Positions 10,961 to 23,128 of a stretch of DNA of 64,000 bases are shown here, in pieces. Below the pieces are notes generated by a model. That model was not told where the DNA came from and made no database searches. It was given only the letters and a program-made list of their open reading frames with translations. This DNA is from Thinopyrum elongatum. Taxonomy: Eukaryota; Streptophyta; Magnoliopsida; Poales; Poaceae. The position numbers were made by a program, and so were the translations under genes. How positions within the stretch are numbered: position 1 is the first letter of the stretch; each line of letters opens with the position of its first letter. The stretch is taken from contig CM022298.1 of the NCBI GenBank assembly GCA_011799875.1, positions 722,171,622-722,235,621 of the forward strand. The letters are read 5' to 3'.

Positions 10961-11349
10961 GCCTCCATATTAGGCGCAAAAAAATGATCCCTCCGCCTGA
11001 CAGCTGGGACCCACCATCTATATCTTCGCTCGGAAGAAAGTGTGTCCTTATCCCCCTGACAATTGCGACCCACCCGGTCGAAGCATACGTAGCGTTGTCT
11101 GTCTGGTCGCGAACGTGTACGTACATACTGGTTGATCGGTGTCTCTGCAACGATGAACCATGGCCGAGCAAGCAGCGGCACGTGTCGTAGTAAAGCCCCC
11201 GACGTAGCAGTTCAGGCAGTCCCATCTAAACCGTGTACATGTACATACAGCCACAGGGCAAAAAATACGGCCACGTACGTACATACGGATGGGGTCTCGA
11301 ACGCGTACTCGCACATACGTACGGCCAGGGCTCTTGTACATGAGACGGC

Positions 11350-12010
11350 AGCAACGGTGTCATGTTCATCGGCAGCCAACCGGCTGGGTCGGAACGGAGA
11401 AACTGCGTCATGTTCATCGGGAGGCAACAGAACGTGTCCTGTTCTTCGGGAGCCAACCGGCTTGGACGGAACAGCCGAAACGGGATCGGCGTACCGCAAA
11501 ACGGAGGAAACAGCCTTCAGCTCGACCGGCTACGGTCAAAACGGGATCATGTTCATTGGGAGGGGTCTGGCATACCGCAAAACGGAGGAAACGAACTTGT
11601 GTTGGAGCGCTACGATCGAAACGGGGGTCCTGTTCATCGGGAGGGGTGTGGCGTACCGCAAAACGGGACTCCACGGGTTACTGTTCACCCACCATCTACT
11701 GCCTCGCTGCAGCCTCCACGGGCTACTGTTCATACACCGTTGACTTCCTCCTGCCTCCATGGGCTACTATTCATCTAGCCCTCCACCGGCTACTGTTCAA
11801 CCAGCCCTCCACTGGGTCGTCTTCATCCAGCCCCAACCAGCTCGGCTGTGGCGGCCTCCTCTCGAGGTCCTGTTCATCCAGCGGCAACCGCCTACTACCA
11901 CAGGGTCCTATTCATCCAACCCCCACCGGGAACTGTTCATCCAACCCCAACCACGTCTTGACTCGTTTAACCAACCCCCACATTCACTGTTCATCAAGAG
12001 GCAGCAGGCT
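11350..12010. repeat. Short-period array built on TGTTCATC
   Basis: The word CTGTTCATC(C/G) or its close variants occurs again and again at irregular spacings of 20-70 bases, first next to GGGAGG and AACGGAGGAAAC, later next to CCAACCCC or CCAGCCC. Long open frames here are repeat artefacts. Arrays like this are common beneath the ends of large Triticeae CACTA transposons, which fits the terminus just downstream. Confidence 0.6.
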
Positions 12011-12149
12011 CGATCGGCTTCAGTAAGCAGCAGCAGCGATCGATCGATCGCAGTTCAGTTAGCAGCAGTAGCAAAGGAATCGCTCGGGTTCAGTTAACAG
12101 CCAAGGGATCGATCGCTCGGGTTCAGTAACGTAGCTAGTGCAATTGCTC

Positions 12150-12523
12150 AGGTTCAGTTAGAGCCCAACGCCTCGCACACACACGCATACGTATACGAGA
12201 GAAACACGCAAACCTCTGTGCATCGCTCCGCCCCGACCACCCACCGTAACCAGGAACTCCCCGAAATTTTCCTCGCCCTCGCTTCTACCATGATTTTTTC
12301 CGTCAAGGATGGCCCAAAGAATGTCATGCAGCTGCATCCCCGGCCCGCCCAGGATAAAAAGCCCATTTTCTGTCATGATTTTTTGTCATAGAAGTAGGAG
12401 CCCACCACATATATGATGATACCAGGTTTTGTCACAATTATCGTCATAGAAGTGTCATAAGCATGACAGAAAAAAAATTCGTTCAGGCCAAAATGTCACG
12501 GATGTGTCTTTTTTTTTGTAGTG
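12150..12523 (-). mobile_element. CACTA (En/Spm) transposon terminus
   Basis: Read on the minus strand, the end at 12523 is CACTACAAAAAAAA followed by GACACATCCGTGACAT. This is the usual terminus of Triticeae CACTA elements. Subterminal GTCAT / ATGAC words recur in both orientations (12375-12470). The other terminus, the transposase and a 3-bp target duplication are not identifiable in the window. The repeats at 8745-12010 are probably its interior or debris of it. Confidence 0.6.
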
Positions 12524-13588
12524 ATTAAGATATATTAGTCCCCCTTCAATCCTGTAAGCATCAATTTCTATGCTAGGCTGAAGCTGCTGTCACCCTTGCC
12601 CTCCAATGCATAGTCCTATCAACATACAACTAACCCTATGGTGTCATCCACACACGCACTCATATGATGGGCACCAAAGGACAGCAACATAACCACAAGC
12701 AAATTAAACCAATCATAGCAATTCACCAATCGCCGATAGGACAATAAAAATCTACTCAAGCATCATAGGATGGCAACACATCACTGTATAATAATATGAA
12801 GCATAAAGCACCATGTTCAAGTAGAGGGTACAGCGTGTTGCGGGAGAGTGGACCGCTGAATATAGATGAGGGGAGGTGATGAAGATGTTGGTGAAGATGA
12901 CGGAAGTGTTAGTGTAGATCGTCGTCATACGATGATTGCCCCGGCGGCGTTCTGGCGCCACTGGGAGAGAAGGGGGAGAGCCCCCCTCTTTATTCTTCTT
13001 CTTCCTTAACCTCCCCCCTAGATGGGAGGAGGGTTTCCCCTCTGGTCCATAGCCTCCATGGCGGCGAAGGGGCGAGAGCCCCACCGAGATTGGATATGTC
13101 TCTCTGTTTCTCTTCTGTTTCGCGACCCCTGTTTCTGGCGTTTCACCATTTCTTAAATTCCTAGAGATCCGTAACTCCGATTGGGCTGAAATTTTAACAT
13201 GATTTTTATTCGGATATAAGCTTCCTTGCATCCGAAGGACACCTCCAACCGACCTTCGAGGTGGCCACAAGCCCCCTAGGCGCGCCCTGGGTAGGGGGCG
13301 CGCCCCTAGGGCTTGTGGGTCCCTCGGGCACCGCCTTGCATTGATTCCACTTCCCAAAATTCACATATATTCCAAAAAAAATCTTCGTAAATTTTTATCA
13401 TGTTTGGACTTCGTTTGATATGGATTTTCTGTGAAACAAAAAACATGCAACAAACAAGAACTGGTACTGGGCACTGGATCAATATGTTAGTCCAAGAAAA
13501 TCATATAAATTGTTGCCAAAAGTATATAAAAGTTGTAGAATATTGGCATGGAACAATAAAAAATTATAGATACGACAGAGACGTATTA
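12524..13588 (-). repeat. 3' LTR, truncated
   Basis: This is homologous over its whole length to 18472-19534. Its minus-strand start at 13588 reads TAATACGTCTC where the other copy has TGATACGTCTC, so the terminal dinucleotide is mutated. The lost end corresponds to 17998-18471 of the other LTR. A 200-residue frame inside is non-functional LTR sequence. Confidence 0.75.
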
Positions 13589-16525
13589 GCATCCCCAAGC
13601 TTAATTCCTGCTCATCCTCCAGTAGGTAAATGATAAAAAAGATAATTTTTTATGTGGAATGCTACCTAGCATAAACTTGATCATGTAATCTAATCATGGC
13701 ATGAATATTAAGACACGAGTAATTCAAAGCAATAGTCTATCATTTGACATAAAATAAATTAATACTCGGGCATCCCAACAAACAATCATGTCTTTCAAAA
13801 TATCAATGCTAAAGAACGTTATCCCTACAAAATCATATAGCCTTGTCATTCTCCATCTTCTTAACAGAAAATATAAATCATGCACTACCCCGGTGTTAGC
13901 CAAGCAACTGGTTCATACTTTTTAACGCGCTTCAGCTTTTTCAACTCTCACGCAATACATGGGCGCGAGCCATGGATATAGCACTATGGGTGGAATAGAA
14001 TGCGGTGGTAGGGATCAATAGGAGAAGGAAGAAAGTATCGCATCAACTAGGCAGATCAACGGGCTATGGATATGCCCATCAATCGATATCAATGCGAGGA
14101 GTAGGGATTGTCATGCAACGGATGCACTAAGAGCTATAAGTGTATGAATGCTCAAAAGAAAACTAAGTGGGTGTGCATCCAACTTCCTTGCTCATGAAGA
14201 CCTAGGGCAATTGAGGAAGCCCATTGTTGGAATATACAAGCCAAGTTCTATAATGAAAAATTCCCACTAGTAATATATGAAAGTGTCAAAATAGGAGACT
14301 CTCTATCATGAAGAACATGGTGCTACTTTGAAGCACAAGTGTGGAAAAGGATAGTAACATTGTCCCTTCTCTCTTTTTCTCTCATTTTTTTAGAGACTCC
14401 CCTTTTTTTGGAGACTCTTTCTCTTTTTTTTGGAGACTCTTCTGGCCTCTCTCTTTTCTTTTTTTTTATAACCTCACATGGGACAATGTTCTAATAATGA
14501 TGATCATCACACTTTTATTTACTTACAACTCAATAAAACTAATACATGATGACTCTATATGAATGCCTCTGGTGGTGTACTAGGATGTGCAATGATCTAG
14601 CATAGCAAAGATATCAAAAAACAGACAAGCCATGAAAATATCATGCTAGTTGTCTTACGATCATGCAAAGCAATATGACGATGAACACTCAAGTCATGTA
14701 TATGATGATGATGATGGAAGTTGCATGGAAATATATCTAGGAACGGCTATGGAAATGCCATAATAGGTAGGTATGGTGGCTATTTTGAGGAAGGTATAAG
14801 GAGGGTTTTATGCACCAGCAAAAGTTGCGCGGCACGAGAGAGGCTGGCAATGGTGGAAGGGTGAGAGTGCGTATAATCCATGGACTCACATTAGTGGTAA
14901 AGAACTCACATACTTATTGCAAAAGTTTATTAGCCCTCGAAGAAAAGTACTACTACACATGCTCCTAGAGGGGAGGTTGGTAGGAGTTAACCATCGCACG
15001 CCCCCGACCTTCACACAAAGATAGACAATCAAGGATAAATTGTGCTCCAACTTCCTAGCATAACGGCAGACCATACGTGCATGCTTCGGGAATCACAAAC
15101 CTTAACACCAATATTCTTACTAAACCACAATCATTCATTAGTACCTCCCACATATTAGCATCTCTATATCGCAAAACTATTGCAAGGAATCAAACATATC
15201 ATATTCAGCAATCTACAAGTTTTATGTAGGATTTTATGACTAACCATGTGAATGACCAATTCATGTTGACTCTCTAAATAGATATAAGTGAAGCAAGAGA
15301 GTTTAATTCTTTCTACAAAAGATCATGCTCACGCTCTAACAAATATAAGTGAAGCAAAAGAGCATTCTACAAATAATAGTTTTTCTATGTAGAGAAACAG
15401 GCATCCAAACTTCAAATTATATAAGTGAAGCACATGAAGCATTCTATAAAGCCATACTCAAAAGATATAAGTGAAGTGCAAAGAGCATTCTATAAATCAA
15501 CCAAGGACTATCTCATACCAGCATGGTGCATTATTAAAATAAAAAATAAAAAGCACATGATGCTCCAAGATTTACTCATATCATGTGACGAATAAAAATA
15601 TAGCTCCAAGTAAAATTACCGATGGTCGTTAAAAGAAAGAGGGGATCCTTCCAGGGCATCCCCAAGCTTAGTTGCTTGGGAGTCCTTGAATATTACCTTG
15701 GGGTGTCTCGGGCATCCCCAAGCTTAGGCTCTCATCACTCCTTATTCCTTCATCCATCGTGATCTCACCAAAACATGAAAACTTCAATCACACAAAACTT
15801 AACAAAACCCTCGTGAGATCCGTTAGTATAATAAAGCAAATCACCACTTTAAGTACTGTTGCAAACCCATTCATATTTTATTTTTGCATTATCCCTACTG
15901 TATTCTAACTTCTCCAAGTGTTATACCAATGATACAATCCAAGGTTTCATCAAAACAAGCAAAACAATGCACCAAAAACAGAATATGTCAAAAACAGGAC
16001 AATCTTTAGCAATCTGAACATTAACCATACTTCTGTAACTCTAAAAATTCTGAAAAATTAGGACAAAAATAAAGAATTTGTATAGCAGTACTGTGTAAAA
16101 ATTTCAGAAACTTTTGACGTTCCAGTAAAAAAAATGTAAATTCACGCACTACAGCCAAATTTATGTTTTTTCACAGCACATACCAAACAAGCAATCTAAT
16201 CATCCTAAAGGTAAATATTGGAACATTATTTTTATAATACAATGGATTTGTACAAGGGGATAATTATTTTTGTTGAAAAGTTTCTGTAATTCAAGATTTG
16301 CTAAATTTCCATGGGCATGAACAAAGTTCAAGGAGCTCCCCCACTTCAACGGTGCTCATCGTTCTTACTTTCGCTTTTCTTTTTGAAAAGTTTTAGGTTC
16401 CCCATTTTATATTTTTGTTTTAAAATTTTTAACAGCACTCAACAGAAATAAATGGCTCTCTAAAACTTCCGGGTTGTCTCCCTGGCAGCACTTTCTTTAA
16501 AGCCATTAAGCTAGGCATATGGTGC
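13589..16525 (-). other. Non-coding interior of the gypsy element
   Basis: AT-rich, without coding capacity. It holds the polypurine tract next to the 3' LTR (13589-13610) and a pair of inverted AACATTGTCCC words at 14358-14368 and 14479-14489 flanking a CT-rich stretch. It also has four or five repeats of ATATAAGTGAAGC (15285-15480) and two further copies of the GGCATCCCCAAGCTTAG motif at 15657 and 15712. The same motif in mirror orientation occurs in the related element at 21990-22060. Confidence 0.6.
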
Positions 16526-17892
16526 TCAAGTAATGGATCCACCCGGATCCCAAGGTATATCAAAGCAAATTTTCATTAACAATGATTTGTGATTTAGTAG
16601 TGAGCACAAAGTAACATATATCATGCAACAACAAAGTCTAACTCTCTTTCTATGCATCGGCATGTCATAAAAGAACAATTCATGCACACATAGTAAAAGC
16701 CGATACATAGCATAAACAGTTTCTTGCAATTTTATCGTATTGGAAACATAGAGAGGCGGAGATGTAGTTCCTCCCTCATAATAATTGCAAGTAGGAGCAG
16801 CAAGCACATGCATATTATATTTATCAAAATCATCATGTGCAATAGTAGAACGCAACCCATCAATATAATCCTTAATAAGCGCAAACTTCTCTGATATAGT
16901 GTTGTTGGGAGAATTCAAAAAGATAATAGGACTATCATGAGTGGGTGCAATAGCAAAAATTTCATGTTTAACATAAGGAACTATAGCAAGTTCATCTCCA
17001 TAAGCATAATTCATATTGGCATCATGGCCACAAGCATAGCAAGCATCAAGTTCATCAAAAAGGGATATTTCAAACGAATCCAAGGGATCATAGCAATCAT
17101 CATAGCATTCATCCTTCGGTAAGCACGAAGGGAAATCAAACAATGTATGGGATAAAGAGTTACTATCATTAGAAGGTGGGCACGGGTGATCAATCCGCTC
17201 TTCCACCTTTTGTTATTCGCTCTCCTCCTCATCTTTTTCATCTAATGAGCTCACAGTGTCATCAATTTCTTCTTCCATAGATTCCTGCAAAATATTAGTC
17301 TCTTCTTGGACAGCGGAGACTTTCTCAATAAACTCATTAATATTGGCATTATATTCATAATTCTTATAGCAATATTTAAGTATATCAAAAATTTCAGGTC
17401 TGTAAACAACATATCAAAATTTTCAAACTTTTCAAACAAAGATTCAATTTCATAAGCATCTTTAAAAGCAACAAATTCTTCTATTTGTTCCACATCATAG
17501 TAATCATATATACCATTAGCATAAGAAGCCAAGGTTTCATTATCATTAAATTCACATGAAACGGGAAGGTGTGGAGCCTTCATCCTAGAGCAACAAGTAT
17601 AATCATATCTCAGGCATAGATTCCAAGCATACCAATGCAACATATGAATTTTTTCCCATAATAATTTGCCTTTATGAGTCAAGCGATAATCCCTAAAGTA
17701 TTCACGTTGATCTAACGTTACTCCCATTATCAAGTTGAATGGGGTTTTCTCAGGATTATCAAAGTAGTGTTTAATATTTTCCACATAACGAGCATCGAGG
17801 GTTTTCGGAGGTTCCCCATCTCCATGAGTAGCAAGTACACCTATTTTTTTGGTATTTCGTGTTCCATATCCATAACTAAAGATAGAGAACAA
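16526..17892 (-). pseudogene. Unknown protein of the gypsy element, frameshifted
   Basis: Two minus-strand frames, 17892-17251 and 17206-16526, read as successive parts of one protein. The reading frame changes near 17400, and an in-frame TAA lies at 17213-17215. The downstream piece is acidic, with a CYDDCYD motif, a CYACGHD motif and many Asp/Glu. I recognise the style from non-autonomous Sabrina-like elements but not the biochemical function. There are no retroviral enzyme motifs. Confidence 0.5.
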
Positions 17893-17965
17893 CTTAGAAC
17901 AGAAAATAAAATCTACTTAGTGAGAAAGCAAACAAGCACAGACGAGAATATTCACCCCACGCTAT

Positions 17966-17997
17966 TGCTCCCCGGCAACGGCGCCAGAAAAAGTTCT
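17966..17997 (-). other. Primer-binding site region
   Basis: Directly after the LTR end (TTATCA on the minus strand) comes AGAACTTTTTC and then TGGCGCCGTTGCCGGGGA. Position and the TGG start indicate the tRNA primer site. The related plus-strand element has TGGCGACGTTGTCGGGGA at 20319. Confidence 0.6.
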
Positions 17998-19534
17998 TGA
18001 TAACCCACAAGTGTAGTGGGTCAGTTGTAGCCTCTTTCGATAAGTAAGAGTGCCGAACCCAACGAGGAGCTAAAGGTAGAACAAATATTCCATCAAGTTC
18101 TATCGACCACCAATACAACTCTACGCACGCTTAACGTTCGCTTTACCTAGAACAAGTATGAAACTAGAAGTACTTTGTAGGTGTTGTAGGATAGGTTTGC
18201 AAGATAGTAAAGAGCATGTAAATAAAAACTAGGGGCTGTTTAGATAAAAGTATAATTAAATTAGTATACCGGGTGTGGAAAAGTAGTGGTAGGAGTTGCG
18301 GAATTGTCCCTAAGCAATTGACTACGTTACTAGACCGATAGCAAGTTTTTATGTGGGAGAGGCCACTGCTAGCATGTCATCCCTTACTTGGAATTCTATG
18401 CACTTATGATTGGAACTATTAGCAAGCATCAGCAACTACTAACGTTCATTAAGGTAAAACCCAACCATAGCATTAAGATATATTGGTCCCCCTTCAATCT
18501 CGTATGCATCAATTTCTATGCTAGGCTGAAGCTGCTATCACCCTTGCCCTCCAATACATAGTCCTATCAACATACAACTAACCCTATGGTGTGATCCACA
18601 CGCGCGCTCATGTGATGGGCACCAAAGGACAGCAACATAACCACAAGCAAATTAAACCAATCATAGCAATTCACCAATCATTGATAGGACAACAAAATCT
18701 ACTCAAGCATCATAGGATGGCAACACATCATTGGATAATAATATGAAGCATAAAGCACCATGTTCAAGTAGAGGGTACAGCGGGTTGCTGGAGAGTGGAC
18801 CGCTAAATATAGATGAGGGGAGGTGATGAAGATGTTGGTGAAGATGACGGAAGTTTTGGTGTAGATCGCCGTCACACGATGATTGCCCCGGCGGCGTTCC
18901 GGCGCCACCGGGAGAGAGGGGGAGAGAGCCACCCTCCTTCTTCTTCTTCCTTGACCTCCCCCCTAGATGGGAGGATGGTTTCCCCTCTGGTCCATGGCCT
19001 CCATGGCGGTGGAGGGGCGAGAGCCCCTCCGAGATTGGATATGTCTCTTTGTTTCTCTTCTATTTCGCGACCCCTATTTCTAGCCTTTTACCGTTTCTTA
19101 AATTCCCGGAGATCCGTAACTCTGATTGGGCTAAAATTTTAACACGATTTTTATCCGGATATAAGCTTTCTTGCATCCGAAGGACACCTCCAACCGACCT
19201 TCGGGGTGGCCACAAGCCCCCTAGGTGCGCCCTGGGTAGGGGGACGCGCCCCTAGGGCTTGTGGGCCCCTCGGGCACCGCCTTGCGTTGATTCCACTTCC
19301 TAAAATTCGCATATATTCCAAAAAAGATCTCCGTAAGTTTTTATCATGTTTGGACTTCGTTTGATATGGATTTTCTGCGAAACAAAAAACTTGCAACAAA
19401 CAGGAACTGGCACTGGGCACTGGATCAATATGTTAGTCCAAGAAAATCTTATAAATTGTTGCCAAAAGTATATAATATTTGTAGAATATTGGCATGGAAC
19501 AATCAAAAATTATAGATACGACAGAGACGTATCA
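17998..19534 (-). repeat. 5' LTR of the minus-strand gypsy element
   Basis: 1537 bases, from TGATACGTCTC at 19534 to TTATCA at 17998 (minus strand). It contains the GC-rich CCCTAGGG block near 19215-19260 that is also found in the other LTR. It abuts the LTR remnant of the plus-strand element at 19535. Confidence 0.75.
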
Positions 19535-22163
19535 GCGCCCCTGGGCTTGTGGCCCCCTCGGGAGTCCCCTGCACCGCCTCTTTGTTCTATAAATCCTCAA
19601 ATATTCCAGAAACCCTAGGGGAGCAGCCAAAAATACTTTTCCACTGCCGCAAGTCTCTGTTCCCGTGAGATCCCATCTTGGGGCCTTTTCCGGTACTCCG
19701 CCGTAGGGGGATTCGATCACGGAGGGCCTCTACATCAACCTTGCTGCCCTTCCGATGATGCGTGAGTAGTTTACCACAGGCCTACGGGTCCATAGCTAGT
19801 AGTTAGATGGCTTTTTCTCTCTCTTTGATCTTCAATACAATGTTCTCCTCGATGTTCTTGGAGATTTATTCGATATAATCTTCTTTTGCGGTGTGTTTGT
19901 TGAGATCCTATGAATTGTGGATTTATGATCAGATTATCTATGAATATTATTTGAGTCTTCTCTGAATTCTTATATGCATGATTTGATAGCTTAGTATTTC
20001 ATATTATTTTCAGATCTATAAAATCAAAAACACAAAAATATGTTGCTGCAATTTATTTACCTTTTATTTGTTTTACATCTCTCTATTAGATCTCACTTTT
20101 GCAAATAACCGTGAAGGGATTGACAACCCCTTTTTACGTTGTGTACAAGTGTTTGTTAGTTTGTGCAGGTGCATATATTGGGGACTTGCTTGTGCCTCCT
20201 TCTGGATTGATACATTGGTTCTCAACTGAGGGAAATACTTATCTCTACTTTGCTGCATCATCCTTTCCTCTTCAAGGGAAAAATCAACGCAAGCTCAAGA
20301 AGTAGCAAGAAGAATTTCTGGCGACGTTGTCGGGGAGGTTCCACATCAAGCCTACCATGTACCTATTATAAACTCTCATCTCTTGCACTTACATTATTTG
20401 CCATTTGCCTCTCGTTTTCATATCTCCCACTTCTAAAACGTTTTCAGAAAAACACAAAAATATTTGCCTTTTTATTCGTCTTTTTGTTCGCTTGTCTGTT
20501 AGATCGTTGGTTTTACTATCATGGCTAGCCCTCTTATCATAAGTAGCACCCCTAAGAGTGAGGTTCTCAATTTTAAACAAAGGGAGGGAGAGAATTTAAA
20601 GGATGCTTGGTATATAATTTGCAATGCTCAAAATAAATCTACTCGTAAGCAATCTACTACCGTTCTCCTCCGAAATTTTTTATGTGGGTATTACTTCTTG
20701 GTATAGATATGTGCTAGATACCATTGCTAGGGGAAATTTCTTGGAGATCCATACTTTGGATGCTTACAACGCTATGATTAATTTTGTAGGATCTCCGCCA
20801 CTTATGGTCAATGAAACAGTTTTAACTTTGGAACATGTGATGCAAAGACTTGATATTATTGAGAATACAATTTCTACCGTAGAGCTTATTGAAAATTTGG
20901 ATAAGAAGATTCATAATCACATTACTCAATTTGGATCAAAGGTAGGAATCACCTTAAAGGATCTAAAAGAAAAGGAGCCTGTAGTTAATGAGAAAATAGA
21001 TCAAGATTCTACTAGAATCGATAAGTTAGAAGGCATTATTACCAACTTGGGTTCCGCTTTTGCCGCTGTTAAAACCACTCCAAAATTTCCTCCTACAAAA
21101 GCTGCTAAGTTTATTTATGTTCCTAAAAATAAAGGGGAGTCATCTAGTAAAAGGAATGAAGATCTAAAGATGATAAGTATTTACCCTAGCTTGGTCAATA
21201 TCATCAAGGAACCAATTACGTACCACAAGTAAATTCCTTGATTTCTTACCTAGAAGTGTGATCATCAATGAACCCAATAAAATTCCTAGAAGTTATAAAA
21301 GTGCAATCGAAGGTTTAAATGATAAGGATGACAATACCTAGATCATTGCATTATGCCTAGCTAGGGGCATTAAACAATAGCGCTTGTTGGGAGGCAACCC
21401 TTTTTTTTTGGCTTTTTTGTTCCTATTTTTTAATAAATATATCTTCTAGCCTCTGTTTAGATGTGTTTTCATGCTTTAATTTAATGTTTGTGCCAAGTAA
21501 GACCTTTGGGATGGTTTGGAAGATTGTTGATTTGATTTTGCAGAAAAACAGAAACTTTTGCGTCCAGTGAAGAAAATTCTATAATTCACTGGAACGTGAT
21601 AATTATCTGAAATGTTTACACAAGATTGGTATACAAATTTCCCACTCTGTCCTAATTGTTCAGAATTGTTTGAGTTGCAGAAGTATGCGAAGTTTTCAGA
21701 TTGCTACAGACTGTTCTGTTTTTTACAGATTCTGTTTTCATTGTGTTGTTTGCTTATTTTGATGAATCTATGAGTACTATCGAGGGATATGAACCATGAA
21801 GAAGTTAGAATACAGTAGATATAACACCAATATAAATTTACAATGAGTTTACAACAGTACCTACAAGTGGTGATTTGCTTTATTATACTAACGGAGCTTA
21901 CAAGTTTTCTGTTGAGTTTTGTGTTGTGAAGTTTTCAAGTTTTGGGTAAAGATTTTATGGACTATGGAATAAGGAGTGACAAGAGCCTAAGCTTGGAGAT
22001 GTCCAAGGCATCCCAAGGTAATATTCAAGGATAACCAAGCATCTAAGTTTGGTGATGCCCCGGATGGCATCCCCTCTTTCGTCTTCAATCAATCGGTAAA
22101 TTTACTTGAGACTATATTTTTATTCACTATATGATATGTGTTTTGCTTGGAGCGTCTTGTATG
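19535..22163 (+). mobile_element. Truncated gypsy-type element, plus strand, related to its neighbour
   Basis: It starts inside an LTR (TTCTATAAATCCTC at about 19590 looks like the LTR TATA box), and the LTR ends at 20306 with AAGTAGCA. The primer-site region TTTCTGGCGACGTTG follows at 20315, and a gag-like frame starts at 20521. The downstream non-coding part contains GCGCTTGTTGGGAGGCAACC and mirror copies of the GATGCC/AAGCTT motifs of the neighbouring element. The 3' LTR is missing: sequence changes character at about 22163. The 5' part of its LTR was probably displaced by the minus-strand element. Confidence 0.65.
20521..21232 (+). pseudogene. gag-like protein of the truncated gypsy element, frameshifted
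   Basis: The ATG at 20521 opens a frame typical of gag from Sabrina/WHAM-like elements (ENLKDAWY and CNAQNKST words). A run of six T at about 20679-20684 shifts the frame; the downstream frame continues with GITSWYRY and a heptad-rich segment with DIIENTIS and IDKLEGI. It ends with a lysine-rich tail and TAA near 21232. No zinc knuckle is visible. Gag would form the particle; this copy is disabled. Confidence 0.55.
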
Positions 22164-22830
22164 ATTTGAGGAGGGGTACATGGGCCAAAACCCTAGAAAA
22201 TGCACGCAGGCAGTACCGGATGTCCGGCGGTTACCGGATGTCCTGTAGTCGCTGGATGTCCAGTGGATGCCAGAAGTCCGTAAATATTCCCTTGTTTTGC
22301 TTCTGGGCAGGCGATGCCGGATTTTCTCTTCCGTCTAGCGTTTCCAAACACCCAAAAGTAACAATACCCTCACTAGAATATAAGCGGGATCGAATTTCTT
22401 TTGGTGAAAATGTAGATCTAGATCTCTTCCCTCAATCCCTAGCAAATCAACAAGTATGATTGGCTAGGAAAGGAGATCGGACTGGGATGCTTGGGCCGGT
22501 TCAACCGCCCAACAGGCGAACTGGGATGCCTGCAGAGTCCTAAGCGATACAACCGCCCAGTTATACATGTTATTATTGAATATCCGGAATAACTGGCCAT
22601 CCACCGCCAGCGTATCGTTGCCTAACCCGAGGCATCACCCCTCGAGCAGTGATTGGAATGGTACTAGGGCCGGTAGTGCCGCTCATCTAAGAAGCGGTAC
22701 AACCACCCTAGCGCATGGTACAACTGCCTAGGCCATGGCTGCAGAATGCACCGTCCTCAGAGTACTAGATACATTCATTTCTGCGACAAGTAATTTCGAA
22801 CGGACCTTTTTCTGCTAAGTTAGAATTGAG
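22164..22830. mobile_element. LTR-like debris with near-palindromic words and a Stowaway fragment
   Basis: Contains CCGGATGTCCGG, CCGGATGTCCTG and CTGGATGTCCAG (22210-22260), and later GGTTCAACCGCCC and GCGGTACAACCAC words (22478-22730). This composition matches LTRs of some copia-type elements. Bases about 22760-22800 (TAGATACATTCATTTCTGCG) are the right half of a Stowaway MITE, compare 50910-50930. No LTR borders or coding sequence are visible. Confidence 0.35.
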
Positions 22831-23070
22831 GTTCATGTATGTGTACGTGATTTGGTTCCACCTCGTAACAATACAGATTTCCTACAAACAAAGAAGTGAT
22901 AGCGTTGAAAATGTTGTCTTCGATCTTCTTTCTTTCAGAGGGTTACCTAACCTTCTTGTGTCATATATATGAACTCTGTCTAGTCTCACAGAGAAAAATA
23001 AGTTTCACTTTGTCTCTTATCGCGAATTATCGGCTTGTTGGCCACTCCCCATCAGCTCAGCCTACACAAT

Positions 23071-23128
23071 TCACTGCCCGTCAGTTTTGCCTTGTTTCAA
23101 AAAAAAAAAAAATCAATGCCCGTCAGTT
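23071..23128 (+). mobile_element. Minimal poly(A) retroposon with 16-bp target duplication
   Basis: TCACTGCCCGTCAGTT (23071-23086) and TCAATGCCCGTCAGTT (23113-23128) flank a 26-base insert ending in a run of A. A direct repeat around a poly(A)-ended insert is the product expected of target-primed reverse transcription (LINE machinery). The insert is too short to say which element it came from. Confidence 0.55.

Larger units (their letters stand above)
12524..19534 (-). mobile_element. Non-autonomous gypsy-type LTR element (Sabrina/WHAM-like), minus strand
   Basis: Two copies of the same LTR flank an internal region. The 5' LTR is 17998-19534 (minus orientation). The 3' LTR is 12524-13588 and lacks its last 470 or so bases, where it meets the CACTA terminus. 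A primer-binding site with TGGCGCCGTTGCCGGGG follows the 5' LTR, and a purine-rich AAGCTTGGGGATGC precedes the 3' LTR. The interior has only two damaged frames of unknown function and no recognisable protease, reverse transcriptase or integrase. About 9 differences in roughly 190 bases compared by eye between the LTRs indicate an old insertion. Confidence 0.75.

Noticed and set aside
11289..12026. 245-codon plus-strand frame and overlapping frames
   Set aside because: Produced by the TGTTCATC-type array; the repeated peptide words simply mirror the DNA repeat.
12752..13357. 201-codon minus-strand frame
   Set aside because: Lies entirely in the 3' LTR; the other LTR copy does not keep it open.
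18813..19142. 109-codon plus-strand frame
   Set aside because: Antisense to the 5' LTR and disrupted in the other LTR copy.
22106..22459. 117-codon plus-strand frame
   Set aside because: Spans the junction between the truncated gypsy element and unrelated LTR-like debris, so it cannot be one gene.
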